DNA of 42,546 nucleotides from the NCBI GenBank assembly GCA_003647275.1, contig QMMN01000017.1:1-42546 (forward strand), read 5' to 3'. The DNA is from Deltaproteobacteria bacterium. GTDB taxonomy: Bacteria; Desulfobacterota; Desulfobacteria; Desulfobacterales; C00003060. Shown here piece after piece: positions 24,491 to 31,950 of the stretch. A program made the translations under genes and the position numbers. The first letter of the stretch is position 1. Every line of letters starts with the position of its first letter. The notes below the pieces were generated by a model. It worked only from the letters and a program-made list of their open reading frames with translations. It ran no database searches and was not told the DNA's origin.

Positions 24491-25690
24491 TTAGCTTGAA
24501 GAAAGCCACTCCTGCTTTAGTGTCGCAAGCCTTCCCTCTTTGATCGCAGCGCGGATCTGGTGCATCAATGATTCAATAAAGTACAAATTGTGAATGGTGG
24601 CCAGGCGTATGGCCGAAAGTTCCTTGGCCAAAAATAGATGCCGCAGATAAGCCTTAGAGTAATTGCAACAGGTATGGCAATGGCATCCTTCCTCAATCGG
24701 ACGAGGATCATCCTTAAATTGCGCATTCAGGATATGTATCCTGCATCGCTCCGCCCCTTTAGCAAAGAGCGTCCCGGTGCGGGCCGTTCGCGTGGGTACG
24801 ACACAATCAAAGAGATCAACCCCCCGCTTTACCACCTCAAAGATGTCCTCTATCTCACCGATCCCCAGAAGATGCCGTGGTTTGTCTTGAGGCAGCAGAG
24901 GAATCGTCCATTCCAGGACCTGATACATCTCCTCCTTGGACTTGCCGAGAGAGCCACCAATGGCATAGCCGTCAAAACCCTGGTCTGCAATGAATGTAGC
25001 GCTCTGCTGCCTCAAGTCTTGGTACGCCCCACCCTGAACGATTCCCAGGATCGCTTGACGCCTGTTTGAAGTGCGCTGGCATGCCTCCAACGCGCGCACA
25101 GACCAGCGATGGGTCCGCTCCATTGCATCCCTGGTGTAATGGTAATCGTGGAGCGGCGAGGTACATTCGTCCAGGACCAGGATGATGTCTGCACCGAGTT
25201 TGCGCTCTATCTCCATCACACCCTCGGGTGTGAAACGGTGTCGCGAGCCGTCCAGATATGAGATAAATTCGACCCCATCCTCATCCACCCTGACCAACGA
25301 CTTTCCTTTTTTCGAGCCGAGATGCCTTCCGCGATCTTTTTCCTCGGGAAAAATCGGTGCGATCTTTCCCACCCCATGCGCTTTACCCGCACCAAGGCTA
25401 AAAATCTGGAAGCCGCCAGAGTCAGTCATCAATGGCCCGTCCCAACCCATGAACCGGTGGAGTCCCCCCATCCTCTCTATGAGGTCTTCGCCCGGTTGGA
25501 GGTGGAGATGGTAGGCATTGGTGATCATCACCTGGCTTCCGATCTTACGAAGATCCTCCATGGATACAGCCTTGACCGTTGCTTGTGTGCCCACAGGAAC
25601 AAATGAAGGCGTTTCGATGGTGCCATGAGGGGTAACCAGCCTCCCGGTCCGTGCATCGTCTTCTTTTGCTAACAGTTCGAATGAGAACAT
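24491..25690 (-). CDS. tgt: tRNA-guanine transglycosylase with a 30-residue insertion and altered specificity loop
   Basis: The 399-residue TIM-barrel enzyme exchanges G34 of GUN-anticodon tRNAs for a 7-deazaguanine. Visible are Asp90 in MTDSGGFQ, the nucleophile Asp295 in FDCVVPTRTAR, and zinc ligands Cys336, Cys338, Cys341 and His367 (CHCHTC, TIHN). Two features differ from E. coli: about 30 extra residues follow FSLG (residues ~101-140), and the substrate loop GGLAVGEPK is here GGSLGKSK, one residue shorter. That loop influences preQ1 versus queuine choice in known enzymes. The start at 25690 overlaps the TGA of the upstream DUF2419 gene by one base (TGATG), implying translational coupling and queuine salvage. 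A terminator follows. Confidence 0.93.
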   Translation of the reverse strand: MFSFELLAKEDDARTGRLVTPHGTIETPSFVPVGTQATVKAVSMEDLRKIGSQVMITNAYHLHLQPGEDLIERMGGLHRFMGWDGPLMTDSGGFQIFSLGAGKAHGVGKIAPIFPEEKDRGRHLGSKKGKSLVRVDEDGVEFISYLDGSRHRFTPEGVMEIERKLGADIILVLDECTSPLHDYHYTRDAMERTHRWSVRALEACQRTSNRRQAILGIVQGGAYQDLRQQSATFIADQGFDGYAIGGSLGKSKEEMYQVLEWTIPLLPQDKPRHLLGIGEIEDIFEVVKRGVDLFDCVVPTRTARTGTLFAKGAERCRIHILNAQFKDDPRPIEEGCHCHTCCNYSKAYLRHLFLAKELSAIRLATIHNLYFIESLMHQIRAAIKEGRLATLKQEWLSSS

Positions 25691-26652
25691 CAGTAAAAAA
25701 TGGTCAATGTCCGATGATAAGGCTTGACCTTGAATACCGCATCCTGGCCCAGATTCCATAGCATCCAATCGATCTCGAACGCTCTCAAGCCCTTTCCCAT
25801 CCGATCCAGTTCCTGGCGAATCAGCTCAACCGCCCGGATGGTATTGGCCCTGATCTCAACCTCCTCAGGGCTTCCCGCCTCAAGGAGAATCTTTTGATCT
25901 ACCTTTTGCGCCAGAGCACGTTCATAATGCAAGATCCCCAGATGACGTAGCACTTGGGGCAGCTTGTAATCAGCAAAGGCCGTTAGTTTATGAATATCCG
26001 TGAAACGACCCCAGTTTTGACCATTGAATGCGCCATAAAGGTCGGCCGCAAATATCTGCGCCCGCTTATAGAAAAAGACTTTGTGACCCAAGTATTCAGC
26101 AACGTCCTGGAACGATACCAATTTTTCGGCCAACAACAGGGCCAGTCTTATTGCCGACCTTTCAGCAGCCTCCACCAACTTGTGGGCCTGCCCTTCATAT
26201 TCTCTGAGCAGGACCTGTCCCAGTTCATTGAGGATCTGCCTACGATGCTCTATGAGCGGCAATTCCCCTCGCCCACCCAAAAGCTGTTTCAATTGACCTA
26301 AAGAAAGCTCAGCCAGATACTCGGCCTTGGTGATCGGAATCCCTGATTGAACAGCCTGTTTAAGGGAGACTGCCAGAGCATAATAGCCAGAAAGTCTTCT
26401 CGATTCGTATTCGATCTCCCACTTGGCCCCTGCTGATAACGGCCAGAAGCAGAAGTTGAGGCTGTCCAAGACCAGAAGGTAAGAGACTGTATCCTCGCTA
26501 TTGCCACAAAAATGGTAGCGGCGGTCCCAGGATGGCACCTGGCTTCCATCTGCAAGCCATTTTCGCGAGAAACGGACTAAGGCTTGTTTGTCAATCCGTA
26601 CCTGTTGGCTGTTGTCTGCGACATGGATAGCTGTCTCAGGGACTTCCCACAT
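25690..26652 (-). CDS. Queuosine salvage protein (DUF2419; Q nucleoside hydrolase family)
   Basis: Family landmarks are LNFCFWPLSAGAKWEIEYE, LSGYYALAVSLKQAVQSG, FADYKLPQVLRHLGILHY, EIRANTIRAVELIRQEL and the C-terminal FEIDWMLWNLG. This is the PF10343/Qng1-type family, whose characterised members release queuine from queuosine 5'-phosphate. Expected product: queuine for the Tgt encoded immediately downstream with a TGATG overlap. I start it at the ATG 26652 (MWEVPETAIHVADNSQQVRI, the normal family start); a longer frame to 26769 runs into the response-regulator gene and is unlikely. No strong ribosome-binding site is seen, so coupling to the upstream response-regulator message is possible. Confidence 0.88.
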   Translation of the reverse strand: MWEVPETAIHVADNSQQVRIDKQALVRFSRKWLADGSQVPSWDRRYHFCGNSEDTVSYLLVLDSLNFCFWPLSAGAKWEIEYESRRLSGYYALAVSLKQAVQSGIPITKAEYLAELSLGQLKQLLGGRGELPLIEHRRQILNELGQVLLREYEGQAHKLVEAAERSAIRLALLLAEKLVSFQDVAEYLGHKVFFYKRAQIFAADLYGAFNGQNWGRFTDIHKLTAFADYKLPQVLRHLGILHYERALAQKVDQKILLEAGSPEEVEIRANTIRAVELIRQELDRMGKGLRAFEIDWMLWNLGQDAVFKVKPYHRTLTIFY

Positions 26653-26680
26653 TGTTTGGTAGGATGAGTTGGTTGTAAGG

Positions 26681-27046
26681 TTACGCAAGGAGTTCGCGAA
26701 CCGACGACAGCAGTTCTTTTGGTTCGATAGGTTTAGTGAACGTACGCATGGCGCCAAGCCCCTTGGCAACCTTGAGATGAGTCTCTGGTTCGATACGGCC
26801 CCCTCCAGATATAGCGATAATCTTCACATCTGGAGATGTCTGTCTGAGCTCCATAATGGTCTCAATGCCTTCCTTTTCAGGCATGATGAGGTCTGTGATA
26901 ACCAGGTCGGCCGGTTCTTCCTGGTGGAGCCTCATCGCCACTTTACCGTCAGGGGCGTCCACGACCTCGTATCCCTCACGTTCAAACATTTGTCGGAGCA
27001 TCGCCCGAATTTGAACATCATCGTCTATGACAAGAATGCGCGCCAT
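26681..27046 (-). CDS. Single-domain response regulator (CheY-like receiver)
   Basis: The 121-residue protein is one receiver domain: acidic pocket VIDDD (residues ~6-10), phospho-acceptor Asp in LVITDLIMP (~Asp53), Thr/Ser position in IIAISGGG and Lys in FTKPIEP. There is no output domain, so it would signal by phosphorylation-dependent docking. AGGGGG lies 9 nt before the ATG. It directly follows the relic of another receiver/kinase gene and precedes the queuosine-salvage gene by 28 nt; whether it regulates that pair is unknown. Confidence 0.9.
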   Translation of the reverse strand: MARILVIDDDVQIRAMLRQMFEREGYEVVDAPDGKVAMRLHQEEPADLVITDLIMPEKEGIETIMELRQTSPDVKIIAISGGGRIEPETHLKVAKGLGAMRTFTKPIEPKELLSSVRELLA

Positions 27047-27347
27047 AACTCATATCCCCCTTTCCCATTTTCTCAATCCAGCACGGTCGGATCGCCTCGG
27101 CAATTTCGCTCTTGACAAGAGGCTTCATGACATACTCCTGAATGTCTATGGCCCTGGCCTTCACGCTGCTGGTCCGCGCCGGGACCTGGTAGCCGAGCCG
27201 ATCTAACATCTATTGCAACATGCGAACAATCTGCTCTTTGTCATCGACCAGGAGAATATTTTCCTTACCCTTTAGGGCCGACTCGATGGATACGGTTTCC
27301 GGTGTGAGGGCGTTGGTGTCGGTTCGGGGCAGATAGTAGATAGACAT
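27018..27347 (-). pseudogene. Broken hybrid histidine kinase tail: receiver domain with stop codon and internal deletion
   Basis: Reading left from 27347, the sequence gives MSIYYLPRTDTNALTPETVS (YLPR is the usual end of a histidine-kinase ATPase domain), then a receiver start ENILLVDDKEQIVRMLQ, an in-frame TAG, and MLDRLGYQVPARTSSVKA. It then jumps to RAIDIQEYVMKPLVKSEIAE, the end of the receiver. The middle ~60 residues with the phospho-Asp are gone. A stop codon plus deletion make it non-functional, and the kinase body is absent. The intact receiver at 26681-27046 overlaps its tail. Confidence 0.7.
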
Positions 27348-27398
27348 CGAATGTGGTCCTTTTACCGGGCTCACTGTAAGAAGTGATATTCCCACCAT

Positions 27399-27670
27399 AA
27401 CTCAGTACCACTGCATAGTCGGAAGTTTATTGTAGCTATTCAGGCAGGATAAGGGAGAAATTTCCATAAGCTATCCCATTTATGATAAATAATAACATAA
27501 AAGCCTTTAGATATCAAGGAATTTGACAGGATTTCACCTGTTGGCATCATGTGAGCTTACAGTGAAGCAGGTATTCCCTTACCTCCCCTTTTATTTTCAG
27601 CCTAAAAGGATCTGGAAATTCGTCCGCCTTTGGGAGGGGCTGTAATTTGGTGTCTTGACCGGCCCGCTTC
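27399..27670. other. Intergenic, AT-rich, no gene
   Basis: No coding frame or clear promoter is recognisable. It leads into a REP-like repeat. Confidence 0.5.
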
Positions 27671-27721
27671 CCGGACGCGAAGCACTGCCGTCAGGCAGAA
27701 CCCCCGCCCGGAAGGGCGGGG
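27671..27721 (+). repeat. REP-like double-hairpin repeat, copy 3
   Basis: The 51-bp unit runs CCGGACGCGAAGCACTGCCG then TCAGGCAG, AACC and the hairpin CCCGCCC-GGAA-GGGCGGG. It contains two stems, CTGCC/GGCAG and CCCGCCC/GGGCGGG (GNRA-type loop). It differs from the inverted copy at 38815-38865 at only three positions. It lies 47 nt beyond the stop codon of the radical SAM gene that reads toward it. Confidence 0.75.
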
Positions 27722-27767
27722 AGGCTTCATATCGTCTTTTTTCGAGCGTCTTGTGTCTGACACGCTG

Positions 27768-29108
27768 CTACTCTCGCGCCAGTTTCTTAAAATACGAGAT
27801 TTTTTCCCATGAAAATGACGCCTTCTGGCAGGGAAAGATGGAATTATTCTGAAAGATCGGATCAGACGTCAGGTCATAGCGAGAGGCCCTGACAGCCGCA
27901 GGCCAAAGCGCGGTGTGCGGAATGGGGGAGTATTGAGCCAGGATGGGGCTCACGCCAAAGGTCTTCACCATCTTAATAGATGTCTCAAGTTCGACAAGGT
28001 CCTGTCCCGGCAGACCATAAAGGAGATAGGCACCTATGGCTTCGCCTTTGAAGCCTGCCTTTTTCAAGTGATGGAGGGCCTGCTCAAATTCATCTGGTCC
28101 TACCTTAGTGTCTATGGCCTCGCGCCCGTCAAAAGAGGCCGTTTCAAGCCCCAATCGAATCGTCTTAAACCCAGCACGAAACAGCATCTTTGCGACCTCT
28201 TTTGACAGGGGCCTTATGTGGAGTGCATTGGGTGTATGGAAGCGCACCTGGAGCCCCCGAGCCACAACCCCTTCAAGGATGGGTATGATATGACGGTCGG
28301 CGTCGATCAGCAGGGCATCATCATAGAAGACAAAATCTAATACTGCATATTTCTTATGCCAGAAGGCGATTTCCTCCACCACATGCTCTGGTGACCTGCG
28401 CCTGAACCCGGGGTTTAAAAAACCCGACGCACAATAGGCGCAGCGGAAAGGACAACCCTGGCCCGTAAGGATGGGAACATAGGCAATAGAGGATTGCAGG
28501 TCAAAGGCCGGGTAAGGATAGGTGTCAAGCTCATCAGGAGTAAACCGGCAAGAGTTGGTATATCCTGTAAACTGGCCAAGGAGCTCCAGGAGGCTGGTTT
28601 CGCTCTGACCGGAAAGGACCATGTCTGCGCCAGCATGTCGCACAGCATGTTCATGGCAAAGAGTGGCATAAATGCCTCCCAGCACCACGGGCACTTCGGG
28701 CAACATTTCCCGAACGACCTGAATGAGGGCGAATACCCCCGGATACCAGTATGTCATCATCGAAGTCACGAGTACCGCTGCTGGCCGTGGGTTACTGTTG
28801 ATGGCCTTTCGCAGCAACCTTTCCGGTATCCCGTATCTGGAATAATGCCTGGGAATATCATAGAGCTTTTCGGGTTTTGGAAGCCGTCTTTTCAGATAAT
28901 GGCCCTTTCCAAAGCGACCGACTCTGCCAGGGTAGGTTAGTTCAGGATGAAAGCGGTCCAGACAGTCAATATAGCTGACGCCATAGCCATGCATCCTGAG
29001 GATGCTGGCAAGGGTGAGGAGCCCAATCGGCTTGGCCCAGAAATCAAAGGCCGCAAAATCGTCTATCCAGGGGTTGATCAAAAGGACATGAGGCGCGTCT
29101 TTTGGCAT
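27768..29108 (-). CDS. B12-binding radical SAM protein
   Basis: The 446-residue protein has an N-terminal cobalamin-binding-like Rossmann region (residues ~1-200: KPIGLLTLASILRMHGYGVS, then VPVVLGGIYATL and GADMVLSGQSE) and a radical SAM barrel with the cluster motif GCPFRCAYC near residues 218-226, followed by FYDDALL and RLGLETAS. Such enzymes methylate or rearrange unreactive carbons using SAM and B12; no substrate can be named. It lies 99 nt downstream of ahbB on the same strand, a pairing that hints at tetrapyrrole-related or co-regulated work. The start codon lacks a convincing ribosome-binding site. Confidence 0.85.
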   Translation of the reverse strand: MPKDAPHVLLINPWIDDFAAFDFWAKPIGLLTLASILRMHGYGVSYIDCLDRFHPELTYPGRVGRFGKGHYLKRRLPKPEKLYDIPRHYSRYGIPERLLRKAINSNPRPAAVLVTSMMTYWYPGVFALIQVVREMLPEVPVVLGGIYATLCHEHAVRHAGADMVLSGQSETSLLELLGQFTGYTNSCRFTPDELDTYPYPAFDLQSSIAYVPILTGQGCPFRCAYCASGFLNPGFRRRSPEHVVEEIAFWHKKYAVLDFVFYDDALLIDADRHIIPILEGVVARGLQVRFHTPNALHIRPLSKEVAKMLFRAGFKTIRLGLETASFDGREAIDTKVGPDEFEQALHHLKKAGFKGEAIGAYLLYGLPGQDLVELETSIKMVKTFGVSPILAQYSPIPHTALWPAAVRASRYDLTSDPIFQNNSIFPCQKASFSWEKISYFKKLARE

Positions 29109-29207
29109 ATCATGTTCTGTTGTTCATCATTGCAACCCAGCCACTCAATTCCTCGTGGAGGCACCAAGGCATTAAGACAGCAAATGAAAAAGCAACAAGA
29201 GCGTGGT

Positions 29208-29720
29208 TTACGGAAAGTACTTCATGGAGGTCTTTTTCAACTCATCACGGCTGAAAAGGAGGGTATAGTTCTTGACCGATGTCTTGGCGGACATATCCTC
29301 GGCCATCTTATAACATGCCTTTTCTGTCTTCCCATGAATCATGGTATATAGATTGTAGGGCCATTCTTTAACAGGGTTTCGGCTGTAACAATGAGACACC
29401 CCTTCAAAGGAGGCCATCATTTCTCCCACCTCATCTATCCGGTCCTCATCAACCTGCCAGGCCACCATGGCATTGGCCTCGTATCCGGAAATCTGATGGC
29501 GGATCGTGGCTCCGAAGCGGCGAATGGTCCCATTCTCGTGAAGTTTTTGCAAGGTCTTCAGCACGACCTCTTCTTCAACACCGATCTTTTGGGCAAGTTC
29601 CAGGAATGGGCGCTTTGTCACAGGGATATTTGTCTGAATCAACGCTATGATCTTTTTTTCAAGTTCGGTCAATTTGGAACGAGGTTTTACGGATTTTGGT
29701 GATTTTTGCTTATCGGTCAT
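29208..29720 (-). CDS. ahbB: AhbB-type siroheme decarboxylase subunit (Lrp/AsnC-like)
   Basis: The 170-residue protein has an N-terminal winged-helix region (LTELEKKIIALIQTNIPVTK, with LHENGTIRRFGATIRHQISG) and an AsnC-like C-terminal domain containing HCYSRNPVKEWPYNLYTMIH. The motifs fit AhbA/AhbB and NirD/L/G/H proteins, which decarboxylate siroheme to didecarboxysiroheme in the alternative haem pathway of sulfate reducers and archaea. AGGGG precedes the ATG at 29720; a longer frame to 29777 is less likely. The partner AhbA is not in the window. A transcription-regulator role is the alternative, but the WPYN motif argues for the enzyme. Confidence 0.82.
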   Translation of the reverse strand: MTDKQKSPKSVKPRSKLTELEKKIIALIQTNIPVTKRPFLELAQKIGVEEEVVLKTLQKLHENGTIRRFGATIRHQISGYEANAMVAWQVDEDRIDEVGEMMASFEGVSHCYSRNPVKEWPYNLYTMIHGKTEKACYKMAEDMSAKTSVKNYTLLFSRDELKKTSMKYFP

Positions 29721-29849
29721 GATAGCCCCTTGGAAATCAAATGATTGTCGGATATCATATAAAGACCTATATGGCAACCATCAAGCCGGACACCAACGTT
29801 ATTCCTTATTCGGTTCAACGGTTTACGAGGACAGGAAGGAGGTATGGTC

Positions 29850-30290
29850 ATGAGGATGATCGGCGTCATCGGGGCGGGTAGCTGCAACGACGAGATTTAC
29901 GAAATGGCACGAAAGATTGGGGTCGGCATTGCCAGGGGGGGTGCCATCCTGGTATGTGGTGGGCTGGGCGGTGTCATGGAAGGTGCCTGTCGCGGTGCTT
30001 ATGAGGCAGGCGGTCAGACTGTCGGGATCCTTCCTGGCCCCGAGAGGGGCCACGCCAACCCCTATGTCACGATTCCCATCGTGACCGACCTAGGCCATGC
30101 CCGCAATGTCCTGATCGTAAGAAGTTCTGACGCCCTCATAGCGATCTCCGGGGGATACGGTACCCTGTCTGAAATAAGTATCGCCCTTAAACTGAGGAAA
30201 CCGGTTGTTGGGCTTTCCACCTGGCCCAACATAGAGGGAATTCAGTATATGGCGACACCCGAGGAGGCCCTGGATGCCGTCTTGACCTAG
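29850..30290 (+). CDS. TIGR00725-type LOG-like Rossmann protein
   Basis: The 146-residue protein has IGVIGAGSCNDEIYEMARKI, GGAILVCGGLGGVMEGACRG and ISGGYGTLSEISIAL. The last is the GGxGTxxE nucleotide-binding signature of LOG/lysine-decarboxylase-like proteins (nucleoside-monophosphate phosphoribohydrolase family). The function of this subgroup is unproven. AAGGAGG at 29836-29842 sits 7 nt before the ATG at 29850, which I prefer over the ATG at 29844. The gene is transcribed away from ahbB and converges with the deaminase gene. Confidence 0.85.
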   Translation: MRMIGVIGAGSCNDEIYEMARKIGVGIARGGAILVCGGLGGVMEGACRGAYEAGGQTVGILPGPERGHANPYVTIPIVTDLGHARNVLIVRSSDALIAISGGYGTLSEISIALKLRKPVVGLSTWPNIEGIQYMATPEEALDAVLT

Positions 30291-30407
30291 GAGGCGATCG
30301 GGGAATTATCAGTCTGTTCGTTTTTTGTGTTCTCTGGGTACTCTGTGAAAGAGAAAAAAGGATAACCCTTTCGCTATGCTAGGTCATCAGATAGATGGAA
30401 AAAAGAA

Positions 30408-31751
30408 TCAATCAATAGGTGATGTTTGCGAGGCAATCTTGCGCGCCAGGTGTGCGACATATCCGATGGTGGTTTCAGGATTGAAGGTAAGGAGTGCCCT
30501 ATCCTTGACGATCAAACGGCCATCAATGATGACGTCTCTCACATCGCCCCCGGTCACCGCATAAACCAGGTGAGAAACAGGATCATAAAGGGGGGTCAGA
30601 TGCGGCTTGTGGGTGTCGATAATGATCAAGTCGGCTTTCTTGTCCACTTCAAGCGAGCCGATTTGTTTTCCGAGGCCAATAGCCTCTGCTCCACCTCTGG
30701 TGGCCAGGGTCAATACTTGCCTGGCATCCAGGACCGTGGGATCAAGGGTCTTCACCTTGTGGAGCTTGGCAGTGGTGTCCATCTCCTGAAACAGGTCCAG
30801 ATTGTTATTGCTCGCACACCCATCCGTGCCGATCCCCACGGCAAGCCCCTTTCTCAGAAATTCAGGGATAGGGGCCACGCCTGAGGCCAGCTTCATCTCA
30901 CTTTCCGTTGTGACCGAAACCCCCACACGACGCCTGGCCATGCAGGCCATGTCTGGCTCATTGACCCAGATGGCGTGAACCACAAGGGTGCTGGCATTTA
31001 ATACGCCGATCCGTTCAAGGTATTGAACAGGGCTTGTCCCGTGCCTTTGTTCAATCTGCCTTACCTCGCTTTGTGTCTCCGCCACATGGATTTGAAAAAG
31101 TGTGCCGGTTTCATCGGCTACCCTGCGGGCTGCTTTGAGTGTCTCCTCAGAACACGTGTACGGGGAATGACAGAAAAGCCCGGGGGTGATCAGGGGGGTC
31201 TTGCCATTCCATTCCTCGATGAATCGCACAGCTTCTGCCACATTCTTTTTGGGATCATGCACCCCGGGTGCGGGAAAGTCCACAATCCCCTGTGCAAGGA
31301 TGGCCCGCATTCCCGACGCTTGCACGGCTGCAGCGACTGCATCTTCAAAAAAATAGCCGTCACAGAATGTGGTGGTGCCGGACAAGAGCATCTCCGCGCA
31401 GGAAAGAAGGGCGCCGGCATGCACGCTTTCCGGGTTCAACCACCGACCTTCAGCCTTGAACACATACTCGTTCAGCCATGTCATAAGGGGTAGATCGTCG
31501 GCCAGCCCGCGAAACAAGGACATGGCTGCATGGGTATGGGTGTTCACCAATCCGGGCATGATGATGCCCCCTCTGGCGTCTATGACATGGCGGGCTGCAG
31601 GGAGTGGCTGATGAGCCGCCCTTTCCTCAACGCGCTTCAGTCTGCCATCGGCTATGCACACCAGACCCCTGTTGAGAACGTCAAAGTCTGCACTAACCGT
31701 TAAGACCGTGCCGTTATGGATCACAATATCGTATCCTGTATTTTTTTGCAT
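30408..31751 (-). CDS. Amidohydrolase, MTA/SAH deaminase-like paralog 1
   Basis: The 447-residue metal-dependent amidohydrolase has the HTHAAMSLFRGLADDLPLMT motif (first two ligands), HVAETQSE, HAIWVNEPD and GIGTDGCASNNNLDLFQEMD (the Asp ligand). These fit the MtaD/TrzN-like family deaminating 5'-methylthioadenosine, S-adenosylhomocysteine or related nucleosides. Compared with its neighbour at 31940-33259, it has lost the family motif HNPESNMKLASG and reads TTESEMKLASG, so specificity may differ. AAGGGA precedes the ATG. It is last in the PNP-deaminase-deaminase cluster and is separated from paralog 2 by a nested palindrome. Confidence 0.85.
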   Translation of the reverse strand: MQKNTGYDIVIHNGTVLTVSADFDVLNRGLVCIADGRLKRVEERAAHQPLPAARHVIDARGGIIMPGLVNTHTHAAMSLFRGLADDLPLMTWLNEYVFKAEGRWLNPESVHAGALLSCAEMLLSGTTTFCDGYFFEDAVAAAVQASGMRAILAQGIVDFPAPGVHDPKKNVAEAVRFIEEWNGKTPLITPGLFCHSPYTCSEETLKAARRVADETGTLFQIHVAETQSEVRQIEQRHGTSPVQYLERIGVLNASTLVVHAIWVNEPDMACMARRRVGVSVTTESEMKLASGVAPIPEFLRKGLAVGIGTDGCASNNNLDLFQEMDTTAKLHKVKTLDPTVLDARQVLTLATRGGAEAIGLGKQIGSLEVDKKADLIIIDTHKPHLTPLYDPVSHLVYAVTGGDVRDVIIDGRLIVKDRALLTFNPETTIGYVAHLARKIASQTSPID

Positions 31752-31763
31752 TCTATCCCTTGA

Positions 31764-31950
31764 TGACTTCGTAAAAAGTCTTTGAGAGCCCCATCCTGGT
31801 CACTTTTTGCTAAAGGCTCTTAGTGAAGCGAAGCGTAAAAATTGCAAACTGTTTGAGGGCACTAGCCCGAGTTTTTGCAATTTCGTGAAGCGAACTTAGA
31901 ACCTTCAAAAAGTGACCAATAAAGCGAATTGAAGACTTTTTACGCAGTCA
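31764..31950. repeat. Nested palindromic element, copy B
   Basis: Outer arms TGACTTCGTAAAAAGTC (31764-31780) and GACTTTTTACGCAGTCA (31934-31950) match at all but one position. Inside are GGTCACTTTTTG and CAAAAAGTGACC, then AAATTGCAAAC and GTTTTTGCAATTT around the core CTGTTTGAGGGC-ACTA-GCCCGAG. The core equals that of copy A (9114-9300). It fills the whole gap between the two deaminase genes and its right arm encodes the last residues and stop codon of paralog 2. Confidence 0.8.
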
